Assembly (NCBI GenBank): GCA_032622095.1
Contig: CP136063.1
Span: 179,097,956 to 179,161,955, forward strand
Direction of reading: 5' to 3'
Length of the DNA stretch: 64,000 nucleotides
DNA from: Siphonodentalium dalli
Taxonomy: Eukaryota > Mollusca > Scaphopoda > Gadilida > Siphonodentaliidae
In this document: positions 1-14,400 of the stretch, piece by piece
Layout of the letters: each line of letters starts with the position of its first letter
Position numbering within the stretch: position 1 is the first letter of the stretch
Made by a program: the position numbers and the translations under genes
The notes under the pieces: generated by a model
Database searches by the model: none
What the model saw: only the letters and a program-made list of their open reading frames with translations
Told to the model about the DNA's origin: nothing

Positions 1-847
1 CATCCAGCCCAGACGAATAAACGTTATCACTGTAAAAAAATTCCCTTTGGCCATCGAAAAAAAAGTGTTGTGGATGGTGTTATCCGACCGACCCTATTTT
101 TTCATTGCAACCCTAAACATGTTTCGGCCCAGTCAGCAAAAAGAAAACAATTGTGTATCATACTGGTATGAATTATCGTAAGTACGCGCATCCACTGTTA
201 TCGGAGAGCAAAACGAACACACCCAAACGTAGTCATGGCTTCCAGCTTTTACAGACTTATATTTCATAAATGCGGGCACACAAAATGCAAACATATAATT
301 ATAAAGCATATCGAACACACACAAACATTTCAATTAGTATTTATAGCAAATATTATTGATGATTTCAACAAGTCAGACAAGGTACATAGGTTTATAATGT
401 ATCTCACTTTCCCGCTGAGAGCTGTACCCCAATTTCATGTAGAGTTCAACCGTGAGATGATCAACACTACACTCGGGCTCTTACACACATATAGTCCGGG
501 CCATATTTGGCATGTCACAGCTTTGAGCTTGCCGTTCAATACTTGTGTTTTTCATGCAAATGCATTTGAAAGTACGATATTATTTGCGTTATACTGAGTT
601 CACAATATTTTTAGTTTTTTTGTTCTCTTCTCAGAAATTTGCATCATTATTTTCCTGTTTTTGAATATTTCTAAATGGTACACTAATAAATAATCAATGT
701 TTTTTTGTGTTGTGATTACTGTGTTGTCTTGTGATTATCTAATATACTAGTTTTACATACAGATGATCTGCATGAAAATTGAGGGACTTGTCAATTTGGT
801 CCCCTTTGTCACATTGAAATTAGCAATTCGACAACAGGTCAGGAAAA
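1..847. other. Unassigned sequence
   Basis: No feature recognised. An open frame at 235-597 (+) has no recognisable domain and no splice context, and is treated as chance. Confidence 0.5.
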
Positions 848-1029
848 TACAGTAATGCCCTAAATAATTGACTCCTTAACCTTAACATAATTATGGGCAA
901 TTTTTCAGGATTTAGTTGGAAATAAGGCTTGTTGCCTTTCATCGCACAAGCCATATATCCGACTAAATCCTGAAAAATACCCATAATTCTGCTGTGGTTA
1001 AGGAGTCAATTATTTATGGCATTACTGTA
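848..1029. mobile_element. TA-flanked hairpin MITE, copy 1
   Basis: A palindromic element of about 180 bp starting TACAGTAATGCCCTAAATAA and ending with the inverse, GGCATTACTGTA. The arms carry the shared core AATTATGGGYAATTTTTCAGG and its complement around a short loop. Six further copies lie in this window. The terminal TA plus CAGTA ends suggest a Tc1/mariner-type non-autonomous family; that assignment is inference. Confidence 0.85.
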
Positions 1030-4000
1030 CCGAATGGAGGCATATGATATAATAAAAAGATGTTGTTTGATACAATATAATGACTAGAGCATGTATTTCC
1101 ATAGACCACTCCAATTAAGTCCCCCTCGAGGGTGATGTAGTTCCCTCCACTCTGTGTCCGGAACTACATCACTCCCTCGGGACACTAAGTTGGTGCAGTC
1201 AACTCAAAGCAATGGTCTATTCATTAAAAAGGTATCTGTGGTGGGATAACCTTGAAGTATAATTAATTACCTGAGTGGAACACCACAGTCAATGGTATTT
1301 TATATGAGTGACTTCTTCCAATATGCGCCAAAACTAAAATGGAATAATCATGAATTAGAATAGACTATAGTAGAGTCGCTAATGTACTTTCGTGGGACAA
1401 ATGTAAAGACTATGATATTATAATAGGGTATCACTTACTTTGTCAGAACAAGTTTGTTAGACTTCATGGGTCCGCGACTGGAGAGAATTATGACGTCATA
1501 AAGATGACGTCATTGTCAGTTAAGTTTAGATGTAGGGTTGTCCCGAGAACTGACGAATTCTGCGCATATTTCTTAATTGTTATACATTTTTTTTCAGTTA
1601 GGGCAATTCAGTAATAGTAGTTCTCAAAGTACAGTACCCAAATTAATGGGAAAATGTTATTCCAGTCAAAGATGGCTGCCAAAATGGCACCAGAAAATCA
1701 ACAATTTTGCGATTTTCAAGAATATCATGTAACTGTCCTTCCGATTGGTAGCGACTGCGAATTGTGACACTCATGTGTTTACTTATTGCTTCGGTAATGT
1801 AGTGCACCAATTGTATTGTACAAAACATGCTCGATATGTCAAAAATCCACTTTAGACAACCGAATTATAGCTTCTTGTAAAAATTCAATTCCGACATTGT
1901 AGCAATCGATTTAAAGAAATGAGCGGAATTCAGTGATGAGAACGAAATATTTGTGCCACATACGGAATTATTATCACATTTCAACAGAACTGTTCAATTT
2001 CACCCAAGATGGCTACCAAAATGGCAGTCAAAATACAAAAGTCAGTGTTCGTTACACCGCCAAATATCGCCCTGGCATTCCGTCATGGGGAATTAGGTTA
2101 ATCGGCTACTTTCACAATTTGTACATCGTTTAGTTGATCTTAGCAGGTTTCAATCGCATTGATAACAATGGCAGATTATAATAGAATAGACCCCATAGGT
2201 GGGGGAATATATCAGTATAAGGGGTAGTGTCCCGTATCAAGCTTAAAGTGATATATTGTGTATACAAGGTTCTGAAATCTGGATGATGGTATTCAACAAA
2301 GTAGTCCAACCACTTTCATAGTATATGTGGAGTTTTGAGACGTTACTATAAGTTATTGACCTCCCAGGACATATTTATTCAGTTGAAATGAACATTATCA
2401 TACACCAGACTAGATCCCCGAAAACAGGCGAAATTGTGTGCCTGGTTCTTGGCTTTCCTCGCGTTGAGTTAATTGGTGCTAGTCACACAAAGTGATTCGC
2501 CCAGTAGACGAAATCTGCCTTGGCATGAACACAGTAGGCTGGTATGGACCAGTGATAGTATACAGCCAACTAATATCCCATACTGATTTCTATGATGTTG
2601 GCATGTGAAGAGTTTAGTGAGACAATGCATTGCATTTTACATCAGTTCAATAGGAAAGTGGTTCTTGGCAATGGTTATTATTGCGCTGCCGGTCGCAATT
2701 GATTGGTGATTATTTTGAAGTTTATAGAAATCAACAGAGTCTGCGCAACTGCTCTGCATATCCAACCCTTCAGCTTGGATGACGAAAGAATGTGAATTGT
2801 AGAATTGTAGATACGAGCAAAAAATGTACAGGCGATACTTATTATAATACTAATTCCTGTGTTTTGACGATCTGTATGACCACACAGTGGGAAACGGGTG
2901 AGGCGGTGGGAAACGAGTGATGCGTCGTTTGGTAGTGATGGGTCTTCTGGTGTAATGTCATCAGTTTTATTTATTATGTCCACTATACTCTGGAATCCAA
3001 GTTCTGAATACTGAATGACATTGAGGGCAACACAGTCCACTAACTTCTTACAGCATAATGCGAAGTACTAGTTAGAGTTAATAACAGTTCGTGATGTGCC
3101 ATGTTGATGCTGGGTTAGAACGTTATCATGAATCAAATGAAATAAGGAAATGAAGGAAGTTGAATTAGCACGCGTAAATACTGAGGTGGCCATGGTTCAC
3201 TATAATAATAATGGCATCTTTCAGATCATATTATGTAGGCTGATTCATATATATCATAATGCCCCAAACTGTTCCAGTTATATTCGACTATGAGTTATCA
3301 GATCAGTCTGGCTATATCCCACAAATTGTATATACCATGCCACATTCATGCATCGTGATAATCTACCCCAACCAAGTGGCATATATATATTAACTTCAGC
3401 AGAACACGGTCATGGTCATGCTATTGTACAAAGAGCTCCATACATGTTCATGTGATAAGCAATCCAGTTTGATCAAATAGATCTTAGTTTAAACAGTATT
3501 TATTCCATGAATAATACAGCAACAATATTTAAAGTATATGTTCAATCGTAGACCGGGAATTATTTTATATTCAACCCACCTAACGAGAGTGTTATGGCCC
3601 ATATACACATTAGCGCTACTTGTATATGAGACAAATTAATTATATACACACTTGTAGTTATACAAAACTATGCTCATATCGCTGTAATACAAGCAAATAT
3701 ATTGCTTGAGTTCTAGTTCAAATTTGTAAAGATCCCATCTTGGTCGACATATTAATGTACATGTGGAAATGTACCGGTACTTAGTATGAACTGATGACAA
3801 GAAGAAGTTTAAGAATGAGACAATCATCAACATTTCTTCCTAAACATATATGTTTGCCAGAATGGTAAAAGGGGGTGTCTGATCATTGGTGTCGATTGTC
3901 TATTCCATTCACCAAGAGTACCAATACAAGGATTTATTTTACGAAGACTTTTTATGAATATTATGTCAGAAAACGTCCGTGTTACTATGACAGACTATCC

Positions 4001-7000
4001 AACCTCGTTCATTTACCATACATATACCGGCGGTATACATGCACCATAGTGAAATGGAAAAGATTATAAAGTAGAGCTATAATATCCGGGCGATCTCCTG
4101 GTTTATATTTTCAATTTCAGGCTTCAAAAGCCAGCCACTGTTAGCTATATACAATAATGTGATTGAGTCCGTCGCTATAGACCTTTTAGTATACAAGTAT
4201 AGATATACTCAATCGTTATCAATATGCAAGAATGTATGGCGATCACATGCATCATTTGAGGGTTGGTAGCTGACAGCGCCTGAAGTTGGCAACTTCACTA
4301 TTCTATCCACATACCATGTTGGTCTCTATTAAAATATTTATACAATATCATAATCTAGTTTGGCACAAATCCATATACTTAACGTGCTTGCACATATATT
4401 TCGGTTTCGTGTAGTGAACGGTGTGTTCCCACCGAATGCTCATGTGTGGTAATAATATGCATATGTGTTATTCTTACATGCTGGGATATATGTTGGAAAT
4501 ATATGTATTTTAATGTCAAATTTCGACATTTCCGCCACACTGGCGGCCATCTCGATTACAATAAGATATTAATAAGTCCGATTATCTAAATTGGAGCACA
4601 TTCGTACATTCATTCATATATCTAACACCGAGATATCGTTCTCCTGTGGTGGACATGTTATTTGACGTATACAAATATAATGTTTGGCGAATTTTCACGA
4701 TGGTTATTTGACAATAATTGTGATATGAACTCGCATTTTGAGTCATGTGGTAAGACAACTAATAGGAATGTGTCATAACATGTCGAGTATTTATTTGGAA
4801 GAAGCCAATTAGTCTGCTACATTCACCTTCAATACGTAATAGGCTGAAATAGGGTAAAATTGCGTATTTTGACTGCCATCTTGGATTAAGTTGACAGTTT
4901 CTGGATCCAGTTAGATGTAAATATCTTATGTAATGATCCTACTAATTTCTATCATCGATTAATTCTAAATTTCTATAAGGAAATCGTTAGAAAATAAAAA
5001 AGTATATTTTGGCGAAAATTTATACCACTTCCTTTAAATCGTCGCATTTGGAGAAGACAATCAAGGTTATGATTCAAGAAATCTTCTAATGTGATGCCTA
5101 AGTGATTTGTTATCATGATTGAAGAGAAGTATAATCCCTAATCGTCACCAGTTTGATACAGTCAGAAATGATGTAGGCGACATGTATGGAAAATCATCAA
5201 TTTTCCCACTTCCGGTCGCCATTTTGGCAGCCATCTTTGATCGAGATGACAAATGTTTATATAAAAATATAACATGGCGTCCCACAATACACAGTACGAA
5301 AGGAATGTCATCTATTTTATATCAAAATTATATTTTTATCATGAAATCAAACAATAGCGAAATTAACAAAATTAGCATGGCGGCCATCTTTGTGACGTCA
5401 TCAGACCACCCAGTCGCGACCCCAAGGGGTCTAACAAATTTTGTTCTGAAGTACAGGCCATATATTGACTCATAAACATGGTCCCTATATTTGTTCATGA
5501 ATTTCCCACGGGAGCCCAATATCGGACATAAGCGACTGTACTACTATTAATACAGTCAAATTTTGTTCAGTCGAAGCAGGGGTTCATCCTGGATAAAGGC
5601 CTGTAAAAAGTAATCGAAATTAACACGATTAGTCAAAATTCCCTGTTAAAAGGAAACAAAATCCAGTCCTTCTAGGCATTTCACAGTGGTCATTGATCTG
5701 GATTAGTCAAAATACTGCCAGCAACTGTACAGCCCGGGTGACAGATGTAATACTGGAGATGCACATGGGTCTTAAAATCAATTAAAACATTTAAATCGCC
5801 ACATGCAGTCCCCTTGGTTGTCAATTAACTATGATTTCTTACTATTTTTTTAATAATTACGATACATGCAGATTAGTATCATCACATATCTTTATATAAC
5901 TCAATTGAGACATCAACCCGATTGTTTCAAACAGTATCAAACTGTAGCCTTATATTCTATTATAAATTGAGCACAAAATTTGAAGTGAACTGATTTTCTA
6001 TTCACTATAGTACTAACAGGGTGAAAGGAAACTCAATGGGGCTTCAATTATATCCCAGGTCCTGTAGCACTACTGAGGTACAAGTAATTAATTCCCAAGG
6101 TGTCTGACCATACAGTTGTTTTGACAAATTGTTATATAATATCAGTTCCAATGCGTGTCTGTTTTTGGATTCCCTATTTTATATTACTTCATTACACGGA
6201 ATTTAAGAGCATGTTTTCCTTTCCTAGGTAGGGCATGGAGGCACCTGTGTCGCTACACTCCGATTGCTTTATGTGTTATCTATTATGATGGGGATCTATT
6301 AACTGGCCACCGTAAATTTTTCGATGGCTCCAAATTTCATGACCTGAGATCTGGCCCAAAGCATTTCACTTTGTGGAAGTAAGTTGGAGCCCATTAACGG
6401 GTATTTGCAACAGTATTTTGCCCTGTACCTTTCCAAAATCACAAAACACCCTTGTTATCCCCATTCTAATTATCTTCGAACGTAAAACGTTATTTTGACA
6501 CACACATGCCTTGTAATTACCAACGAACTGCGCAGCCATAGAAAACACTCAGCCAATTCACTACTTTTTGTTTTAAATTTAATGCGCTGGATAAAATATA
6601 GTCCACCCATTAACATTGCTCTTATCGTTAAAATTGGGGATAAAGATATAAAATTGCCACCTTGAATAGAAATAAATATGCACAACAATTTCTGCATGTA
6701 CCTGATGTCTTTTTCAGATGTTTATCACTTACAAATTGCAGTTTTGATTTGACCGCGAACTAGAAGTTGAATTGAAGCAATGGAAAATTGTTTACTCATT
6801 AGGATGTGTATTTCACGCCATATCTGTCATGGTCTCTTGTCAAGAAATTTTGTCAAATAATATCGAGACAATGATATTTAGGGGATAATGCAGTGTGGTG
6901 TTTAGTGATTTCTGAAAGCACATGTATACAGGGCAAATGTACTGACTGTCAAATTTTGACAAAAACTACGCCATCGTTTTGTTTTTATATCAACCTAGGT

Positions 7001-7842
7001 AACAGAAGTCAGCTGCGTAAGTGTGATGTCGTGGAGAGGAAGGAACAGTGAGTGGAGCTGGATGGGCCAGGGACGAGACTACAGTGTCAATATTGGCACA
7101 TAGGAATATCTAACATTGGAGAGGTGAACGGACTACACTTTGCGACAGTTTATTGATTATTAACCCCCCGCAAATCATTGATGTTTCAGGGGGTATATTG
7201 GCAGCAATTGCATTAGAATAAATATCTCTAGAATGATTACAGTTCACGCGAGCATTTCTGACAGGTGGGACAAGAGGGAAGTTTGGGCTCGAAAACGGAA
7301 ACTTGCAGGTGCGGACAGGTACAAGATCATTTGATTTGATCTCCTGTGAAAGACTGTTGGCTGAACATAAGTTTATTAAGTTGCTCATGCCCTTTAAAAG
7401 TAAGATATATTTTTCAATGCTAAAGCCACACAAAGTCAACTTCCCTTTTCTCAAGCCCGCGCACACGGTCCAGAAACCCTGAGCGTGCAAACTTTTTATT
7501 CCCGTTTTATATGTTAATAAAAATTATAATCTGTACTAATAATTGTAGTATGCTTTTATAAAAACTTATTCCACACTGAGATTGAACATGTACACGTTTC
7601 CAGATTCAAATTTCTGATCATACATGACCGTCATGATGAATTGTGTATGCAGACTCAGGAAAAAATGTGTCAATGATACTTGGCTAATTTTTAACGAAAA
7701 TAATTACATGGAGTCTATCAACTAACTTTTATGAACATTTATTTGGGTAATAATGGCCATGGGGAACTGATTATTAACCCAGAGCTAGCCGATCCACGGG
7801 TCGAATGCTTCGTTGGCATGTGACCCAGAAATAAATAAGTAA
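1030..7842. other. Long gene-free stretch
   Basis: Searched on both strands for exons and found none that I can support. The stretch contains dispersed short repeats (for example around 1650-2100 and 4860-5400, both with a GCCATCTTGGA-like motif) and a small inverted repeat near 1112-1195. Downstream exons of the minus-strand PDI-like gene could lie here but were not recognised. Confidence 0.4.
1112..1195. repeat. Short inverted repeat
   Basis: Arms CCCTCGAGGGTGATGTAGTT and GGAACTACATCACTCCCTCG face each other across about 15 bp. No target duplication was identified. Confidence 0.6.
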
Positions 7843-8107
7843 CCCTTTCTAATAGTTTCTATACTAAATACTCATTGACGTGTAGTTCACTTAGGAAATG
7901 TTCAGATAATAAGTTCAACATAGGTCGTTTGTTGAACCTATTATCTGAACATTTCCCTCCAATTAATAGGACTTCTTCTGTAAATGTATCATCTATTTTT
8001 CTGTCTGTCGTCTGCTTATATTAGCAGCACATCACTCAAATTAATAATAGACATTTCCATGTATACTTTTATAACTGAATGGGAGAATCAATTCAGTTTA
8101 GAAAGGG
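7843..8107. mobile_element. piggyBac-like TTAA MITE, copy 1
   Basis: Ends CCCTTTCTA...ATACTAAAT and TTTAGAAAGGG followed by TTAA at 8108-8111. The left side reads GTAA, a decayed TTAA. The inner hairpin is AGGAAATGTTCAGATAATAA with its inverse. Same family as 12716-12983 and 14884-15118. TTAA targets with CCC termini are typical of piggyBac. Confidence 0.7.
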
Positions 8108-8238
8108 TTAAATTAAGTATAGATAGGGTTAAGTTCAGTATGGAAATGGTTAAATTAAAAAACGTGCGCTCACATGCTTTTCAAAATGTTTTGGCCTGAG
8201 AAATGGGAAATTGACTATATATGGCTATATATACTTAC

Positions 8239-8434
8239 ACTTTTGTAATTTTTTCTCTGCTAGATCCACAAGATAAAACTTCACATTCATGTGTTGTTCT
8301 TTGAATTCATCAGCTGTCCGCTCAAAGGCTCGGAGATATGGAATGGAATCATCAGACCAGAACGAGTACAATAAGACCATCAGAATACTGAGCGGGTTCC
8401 GCACCAGCTGCTTCTGTTTTTGTTCAAACTTGAG
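8239..8434 (-). CDS. PDI-like gene, exon e (196 nt)
   Basis: Acceptor TTTTTTACAG, donor GTAAGT. It begins in phase 0 (LKFEQKQKQ) and ends one base into a codon after KKLQK. It carries the start of a thioredoxin-like domain with FWSDDS where CxxC is expected. Confidence 0.75.
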
Positions 8435-11400
8435 CTGTAAAAAATTTTAAGCTATAAAAATGCACTCCTGTAATTATGATTAACACAGGTAATTTTAGTA
8501 TTATATAAGCCAAATCACTTGGTGGTGACTACAAATTGACCGATTCCGGCTGAATCTCAGTCCTATTGGGTTGGCAAAGATCAAAGTTTTGGAGTACAGT
8601 AATGCCCTAAGTAATTGACTTCTTTACAACAGCAGAATTATGGGTAACTTTTCAGGATTTAGTTGGAAATATGGCTTGTTGCCATTCATCGGAAAGTGAG
8701 AGCTTTCCGATGAATGGCAACAAGCCATATTTCCGACTAAATCCTGAAAAGTTACCCATAATTCTGCTGTGGTTAAGGAGTCGATTACTTAGGGAATTAA
8801 TGTAGCATCCATTTGTAAACAGTCGACAATGCAAACAGATTTTGGCCAAAATTATAACCATATTTTAGTTATTTTGAGTGCAAGTATGGTTTTTAGAATG
8901 CAAATTTAATTTAAATGATAGATAGAATCCAAATACTGGCGAAACCTACTTATCGTATGTATTCAGGGTGACTTTTTAATTAGTGTTGTGAAGTTGTCAC
9001 ACCTGTGATTCGGCACTGCATTGTTTTTATTTTTATTTTGGGAATTCCCCAGCTGGAGCCATATAGTAATGAAAGTGTCAATGACACTGTAGCTCAACTT
9101 GGAAAGGGAATAGTTTCTTCTGTTACAGTCAATGGAGTGATAAAATGCAGAAAGTTGAAATGTCTAAGTAATACTAGATGTCAACATGAAGAGATATATA
9201 TATAAATTAAATCCAAGATGGCTGCCAGTGGCCATGGTTTTCATCCAAAATTGTTCAACTTCAAGAACTCCCATCTAGAAATGATCCAAAACATGTCTGT
9301 AGATTTTCAAAACAATTCTCCAATAAATGCGGGCTGCAGGGTGGGCCGATGGATTCAAAATTGAAATCCAAGTTTAAAGAATTTCGGAAAAAATTGATGG
9401 CTCCCATCTTGAGGTTACCCCGAAGATCCATATGAAGTTTGGTGATGATCGGGTGTGAGATGTGACATGTAGGGTGTGCTAACGAAAATTGTTGATGCAC
9501 AAACAGACGACGGATGCCAACCCATGGCAATAGCTCAAACTTCGGGTACCTACCGTTATAATGATAAGCTGAGTAATTGAACATAACATGCTAATTATTG
9601 CAAAACAAGTATTCATCATTAAGATGATAACATTTTATTTTGGGATTACTGTTTCTACCATATGGGCTTGTAATGCGCTCCACTGCCCACTCCCCTTCCA
9701 AACACGTACTGCCCTTATGCACCATCCCTATATACGTGCCTGTTCTATACATCATGGTAGTATACATGTGTCTCGGTCTGTATCAGTGTGTTCTTCAATT
9801 GCTTGTTATTGGTTAATGGAACAGACTACAGAAGGTAAATTATACCTTTGTATAATTAATACAGATATTGGGCGACCATTTAGTCATCTAGCCAGGGTTA
9901 GTCACAACGTTAGAGAATACGCTGCTGTGCATACACATCTTTGTCACAAATATACTGGGGGTAACCTTGGGGGTAACCTATGGGTATGGATGCTGAACCT
10001 TATTTGACAAGTTTAGTTAATGAGTGTTTTCTGATCTTCTGGTGCTTTTCATTAAGCTAAGTTTACCTGATTAGCGTTTCATCTGGATGGATATTTCAAA
10101 CATTTCACACCTTCTGTCTGCCTTATCCTGCTATGTTTACCATTTTTCATCAACCTTTTGGGGTGGGTCCCGAATTGCCCTTGGAAAAAACTTGTGTTGG
10201 ATGGGTGGGTGTCCGAGATCGGAAAGGAAAAAACTGCGTTCTCGGGGTGGTGGGTCCCAAAAATAAAAAAACAACAAATATTTCAACCCTGTATCCTGGA
10301 GTTCCCCCCACCCCGATTCATTGGTGGAAAATATTCAGTAATAAGTTCAACATATGCCATTTGTTGAATTTATCATTTGAACATTTCCTAAGGGAACTAC
10401 TCATCAATTAGTATTTAGTAAAGAAAAGGCTAATTGACTCACCAGTGTCAGATGTTTTATACCCAGACTATGTGAAATGATGTAGGAAGTAATCCGTGTT
10501 TCAACCAGCTCATGTCTCACAAATGTCCTATGTGCCAGCTCTTCATCTGTAATCAAATCATACAGAAGAAATGTCTCATTAGGCCAAATTAAAAATATTA
10601 TTTGAGTCTCAGATACTGCCGCATTGAAATAAATGGCCCCATTGGACGTTTTACTTAGATTTTTTGATACTATGACAACAACAAAAAAGAAATAAAAAAA
10701 GAAATTTCATCAAAATGATTTTGTTATGTTTTTTACCAACATGTCCATACATATTGAGTATTAATTGCATAGACCATGCGAATATTAGAGATTCGATTCA
10801 GTGTCAGTGTTCATTATTTTTTAATATGCAATATGTCCTTGTCATTGATGCATTGTTAGGGATTTTGCACAGAGTAATGAAGAAATATGAATGACACATG
10901 TGCAATACTTATCGCAACACTTGTGATGTGTTAAAACTTACATCGTACTTAAGTCTCCTCTTGTTCTAGTTGGATTGTGGTCATGCGATGCACCGAACAC
11001 TAATTGTCAGTGGCCAGATCCCATATCTGTATGGTTGCCAATGTACATGCATAATTATGTTCTAACAGTGATATTTGAGGTGTCCAATATAATAGTTAAT
11101 TGCCAACTGCATTTAAAAACAAGAGCATCGCTAGGGCGTGGCAAAATACGCCCTTTAGCCATTTCGAATTGTACTATCGCAAAATAAGATAATACTTTGA
11201 GCTTACATTTGAAGAAAATCTGATATACCCCTAATTTCAATGCCAAAATGTGGTCAAATTCTAAGTCGAAAAAATGACCATAACTCATGTAAAAATAATT
11301 AGACAGAACCTATATTCAAACTTGGTCTGTAGTTTTAGCTGGGAAATACACATACCAGCTTTGGTTCAGCTCAAATAATCAAAACTGGAGTTATCGGTCG

Positions 11401-14400
11401 GAAACCAAAATGTTATGAAATTGGTCAAATTCTAAGTTGAAAAAGGGCCGTAACTCATGTAAAAATAACTGGACGGAACCCATATTCGAACTTGGCCTGT
11501 ATCTTTAGCTGAGAAATACACATACCAACTTTGGTTCAGATCAAATAATCCAAACTGGAGTTATCGGTCGGAAACCAAAAATGTTAACAGACGGTCAAAT
11601 TCTAAGTCGAAAAAGGGCTGTAACTCATGTAAAAATAACTGGACGGAACCCATATTCGAACTTGGCCTGTATCTTTAGCTGGGAAATACACATACCAACT
11701 TTGGTTCAGATCAAATAATCCAAACTGGAGTTATCGGTCGGAAACCAAAAATGTTAAATGACGGTCAAATTCTAAGTCGAAAAAGGTCCGTAACTCATGT
11801 AAAAATATTTGGACGGAACCCATATTCGAACTTGGCCTGTATCTTTAGCTGGGAAATACACATACCAACTTTGGTTCAGATCAAATAATCCAAACTGGAG
11901 TTATCGATCGGAAACCAAAAATGTTAACGGACGGACGGACAGACAGACGGACAGACGGACAGACGGACAGACGGACGGACGGACAGACTGATAACATAAT
12001 ACGACCTTTTTTCAAAAAGGGCGTATATAAATATATGTATACCAGTTACTTATTATAATACAAACATAACAAATTCACACATGCAATTTTATTTTCGGTC
12101 AAAATTCTTACAATGCAATTAACTGTCGCCTTGTAGCAATGAACTCGCGACTGACTTTGTGGACCTATATGGTATGTACCAACGGCTGGCGTTTCAATAT
12201 GAGATTTGCTTCGATATTGACATCAGCCTGCCGATTCGATATCGAATATCTATAATTTATTTATTCAGGGGACAAACATTCACTCTGTAATTACCTTCCA
12301 TGTGAGCAACCACAACAGCTGGAGGTTCTTTCACCCCAAACTTCTCTCTAATCAGTCTGGAATGTAGTAACTGGTATCATAAAATATAATATTGAATAAA
12401 CCATCAAATATTAAAATAGCGTTTTGGTACAAGTTTTGAATAAGATAAAATATGGTGCAGAACCTGTACATTAACCCTTTCTATGCTACATTAATGCCCT
12501 ATCTAATTGACTCCTTAACCACAGCAGAATTATGAGAGCTTTCCGTTGAATGGCAACAAGCCATGTTTCCGACTAAATCCTGAAAAATTACCCATAATTC
12601 TGCTGTGGTTAAGGAGTTGATTATTTAGGGCATTACTGTAAATAGTCATTAATGAGTTTTCATAGTAAATGTTCAGATGATAATTTCAACAAACAAAAAA
12701 TTATGTAATTATTAACCCTTTCTATACTAAATACTCATTGATGAGTAGTTATCCCTTAGGAAATGTTCAGATTATAAGTTCAACAAATGACCATTGGCTG
12801 TTTGTTGTACTTATTATCTTATCATTTCCCTCCGATGAAAATTAATCTTTCTGCACTTCTATTACCTATTTGCTTGTCCGTCATTTGTTAATTTTTCCTG
12901 AACACCCCGCTAAATGAATAATAAACCATTCTGATGTAATACATTTATAACTGAGTGGGGGAATCAATTTAGTATAGAAAGGGTTAAAGTACAGGGACAA
13001 TTTGAAAGCCAAAATGGGTTAAAATTAATAGTATACAGTAATTCCCTAAAATAATCGACTCCTTAACCCTTTGAACCCTAGCTCCCAACAACGATCGACA
13101 CCCTGACCCATGGCTCCCAGTGGTATCTTGACTTATTGTAGGCAGTGTTTAGGCGTATGGTGTTGTTTGTTTAAGTGGTGCCACATGTCTGAAACTTTAG
13201 AGGTATGTTCCCCATGGACCACTGATTATTTTAAGATCTGGTCACATTGCCACATGGTAACTCCCTGGTAACGGTTGCTAGGCAACTACCCGATATTGGA
13301 AGTAAAATACAATTATAGCTTTATCATCGTAATTTAGCCCAAGGAAGTGGCGTTTTTGAGGCAGTCAATACCCTATTGTGAAATTTGAGATATATCTGAC
13401 CAGTAGAGTGAACCTAACTTGTATCTAAGGGTAGCAACGGTTGCTAAGCAAATGCCCCAAATTATAGAATGACACCATTGCCATGTGTATTCAATTGTAT
13501 TATGCCCCAATTTAGACATTCCATGGCATGCACATGGTGATGGTTATGTTCAAATAGTGCCACAGGTCTGAAACTTTACAGTTATGTTCCAATGGACCAC
13601 AGAGTATTTTTAAGATTGGTAAACTTTGCCACACGATCACTCACTGGTAACAGTTTCTATGTAACTACCCGGATTTGAAAGTAATATGCAATAATAGCTT
13701 ATAGTGCCATAATTCCGCGCTAAGAAACTGCGTTTTCTATGCAGTCAATTCCATGTTGTGAAATTTGAGATATATCTGGTCAGAAGAGTGAACCCAACTT
13801 GTATTTAATGATATCAATGGTTGCAAAGCATATACCCCAAGTGATCGAATGATACCACTTCCATGTGCATACAATGGTATTATGTCCCATTTTATACATC
13901 GCATAGGGCATGGTGATGGTCATGCTCAAATGGTCCCCCAGGTTTTAAATTTTAAAGAATTGCTCAAAAAAGCAAGACTTGACACGTTTTTGTAATGCTC
14001 ATGAGCAAGAAGATCGCACTAGATGATATTGTGACCATGCAACCCCTTTCCACAGGACTATTCTGATGCAATTTCGAAATGAGTAACTGTATAATGCAAA
14101 CTCATATGATGTGGGGATCCTTGGTGTGATTGTAAATTGTTACAGAAAAACCCATACATTTATCATTGTATCATATGCGCATGCGCGAACAAATCGACTC
14201 AAATAAGTGACTGCGCCTTCCTCACATATGCCAGAACACTGATTATGTATACAAGAATAATTTAAACCCAAACGAGCACTGATACGAGTGATCAAAATGG
14301 TGTCTTTCTACAATCCTGCAAACTGTCAAAAATGTATAGCGTTACGCGAATCGCTTCAAATAATGTAGGTTTGTGTAATTCTGCGCGTGCGCATATTTTC

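Noticed and set aside
235-597. 120-codon open frame (+)
   Set aside because: No domain, no splice or start context, and biased toward repeat-like AT sequence; length is within chance for this composition.
5119-5475. 118-codon open frame (+) with GCCATTTTGGCAGCC repeats
   Set aside because: Overlaps dispersed repeat motifs and reads through them in several frames; no recognisable protein.
6155-6382. 75-codon frame (+) with an attractive ending near a TAAGT motif
   Set aside because: The apparent donor lacks GT at the right place and no partner exon was found.
7110-7490. 126-codon open frame (-)
   Set aside because: No similarity to a known family and no acceptor/donor pairing with the PDI-like exons on the same strand.
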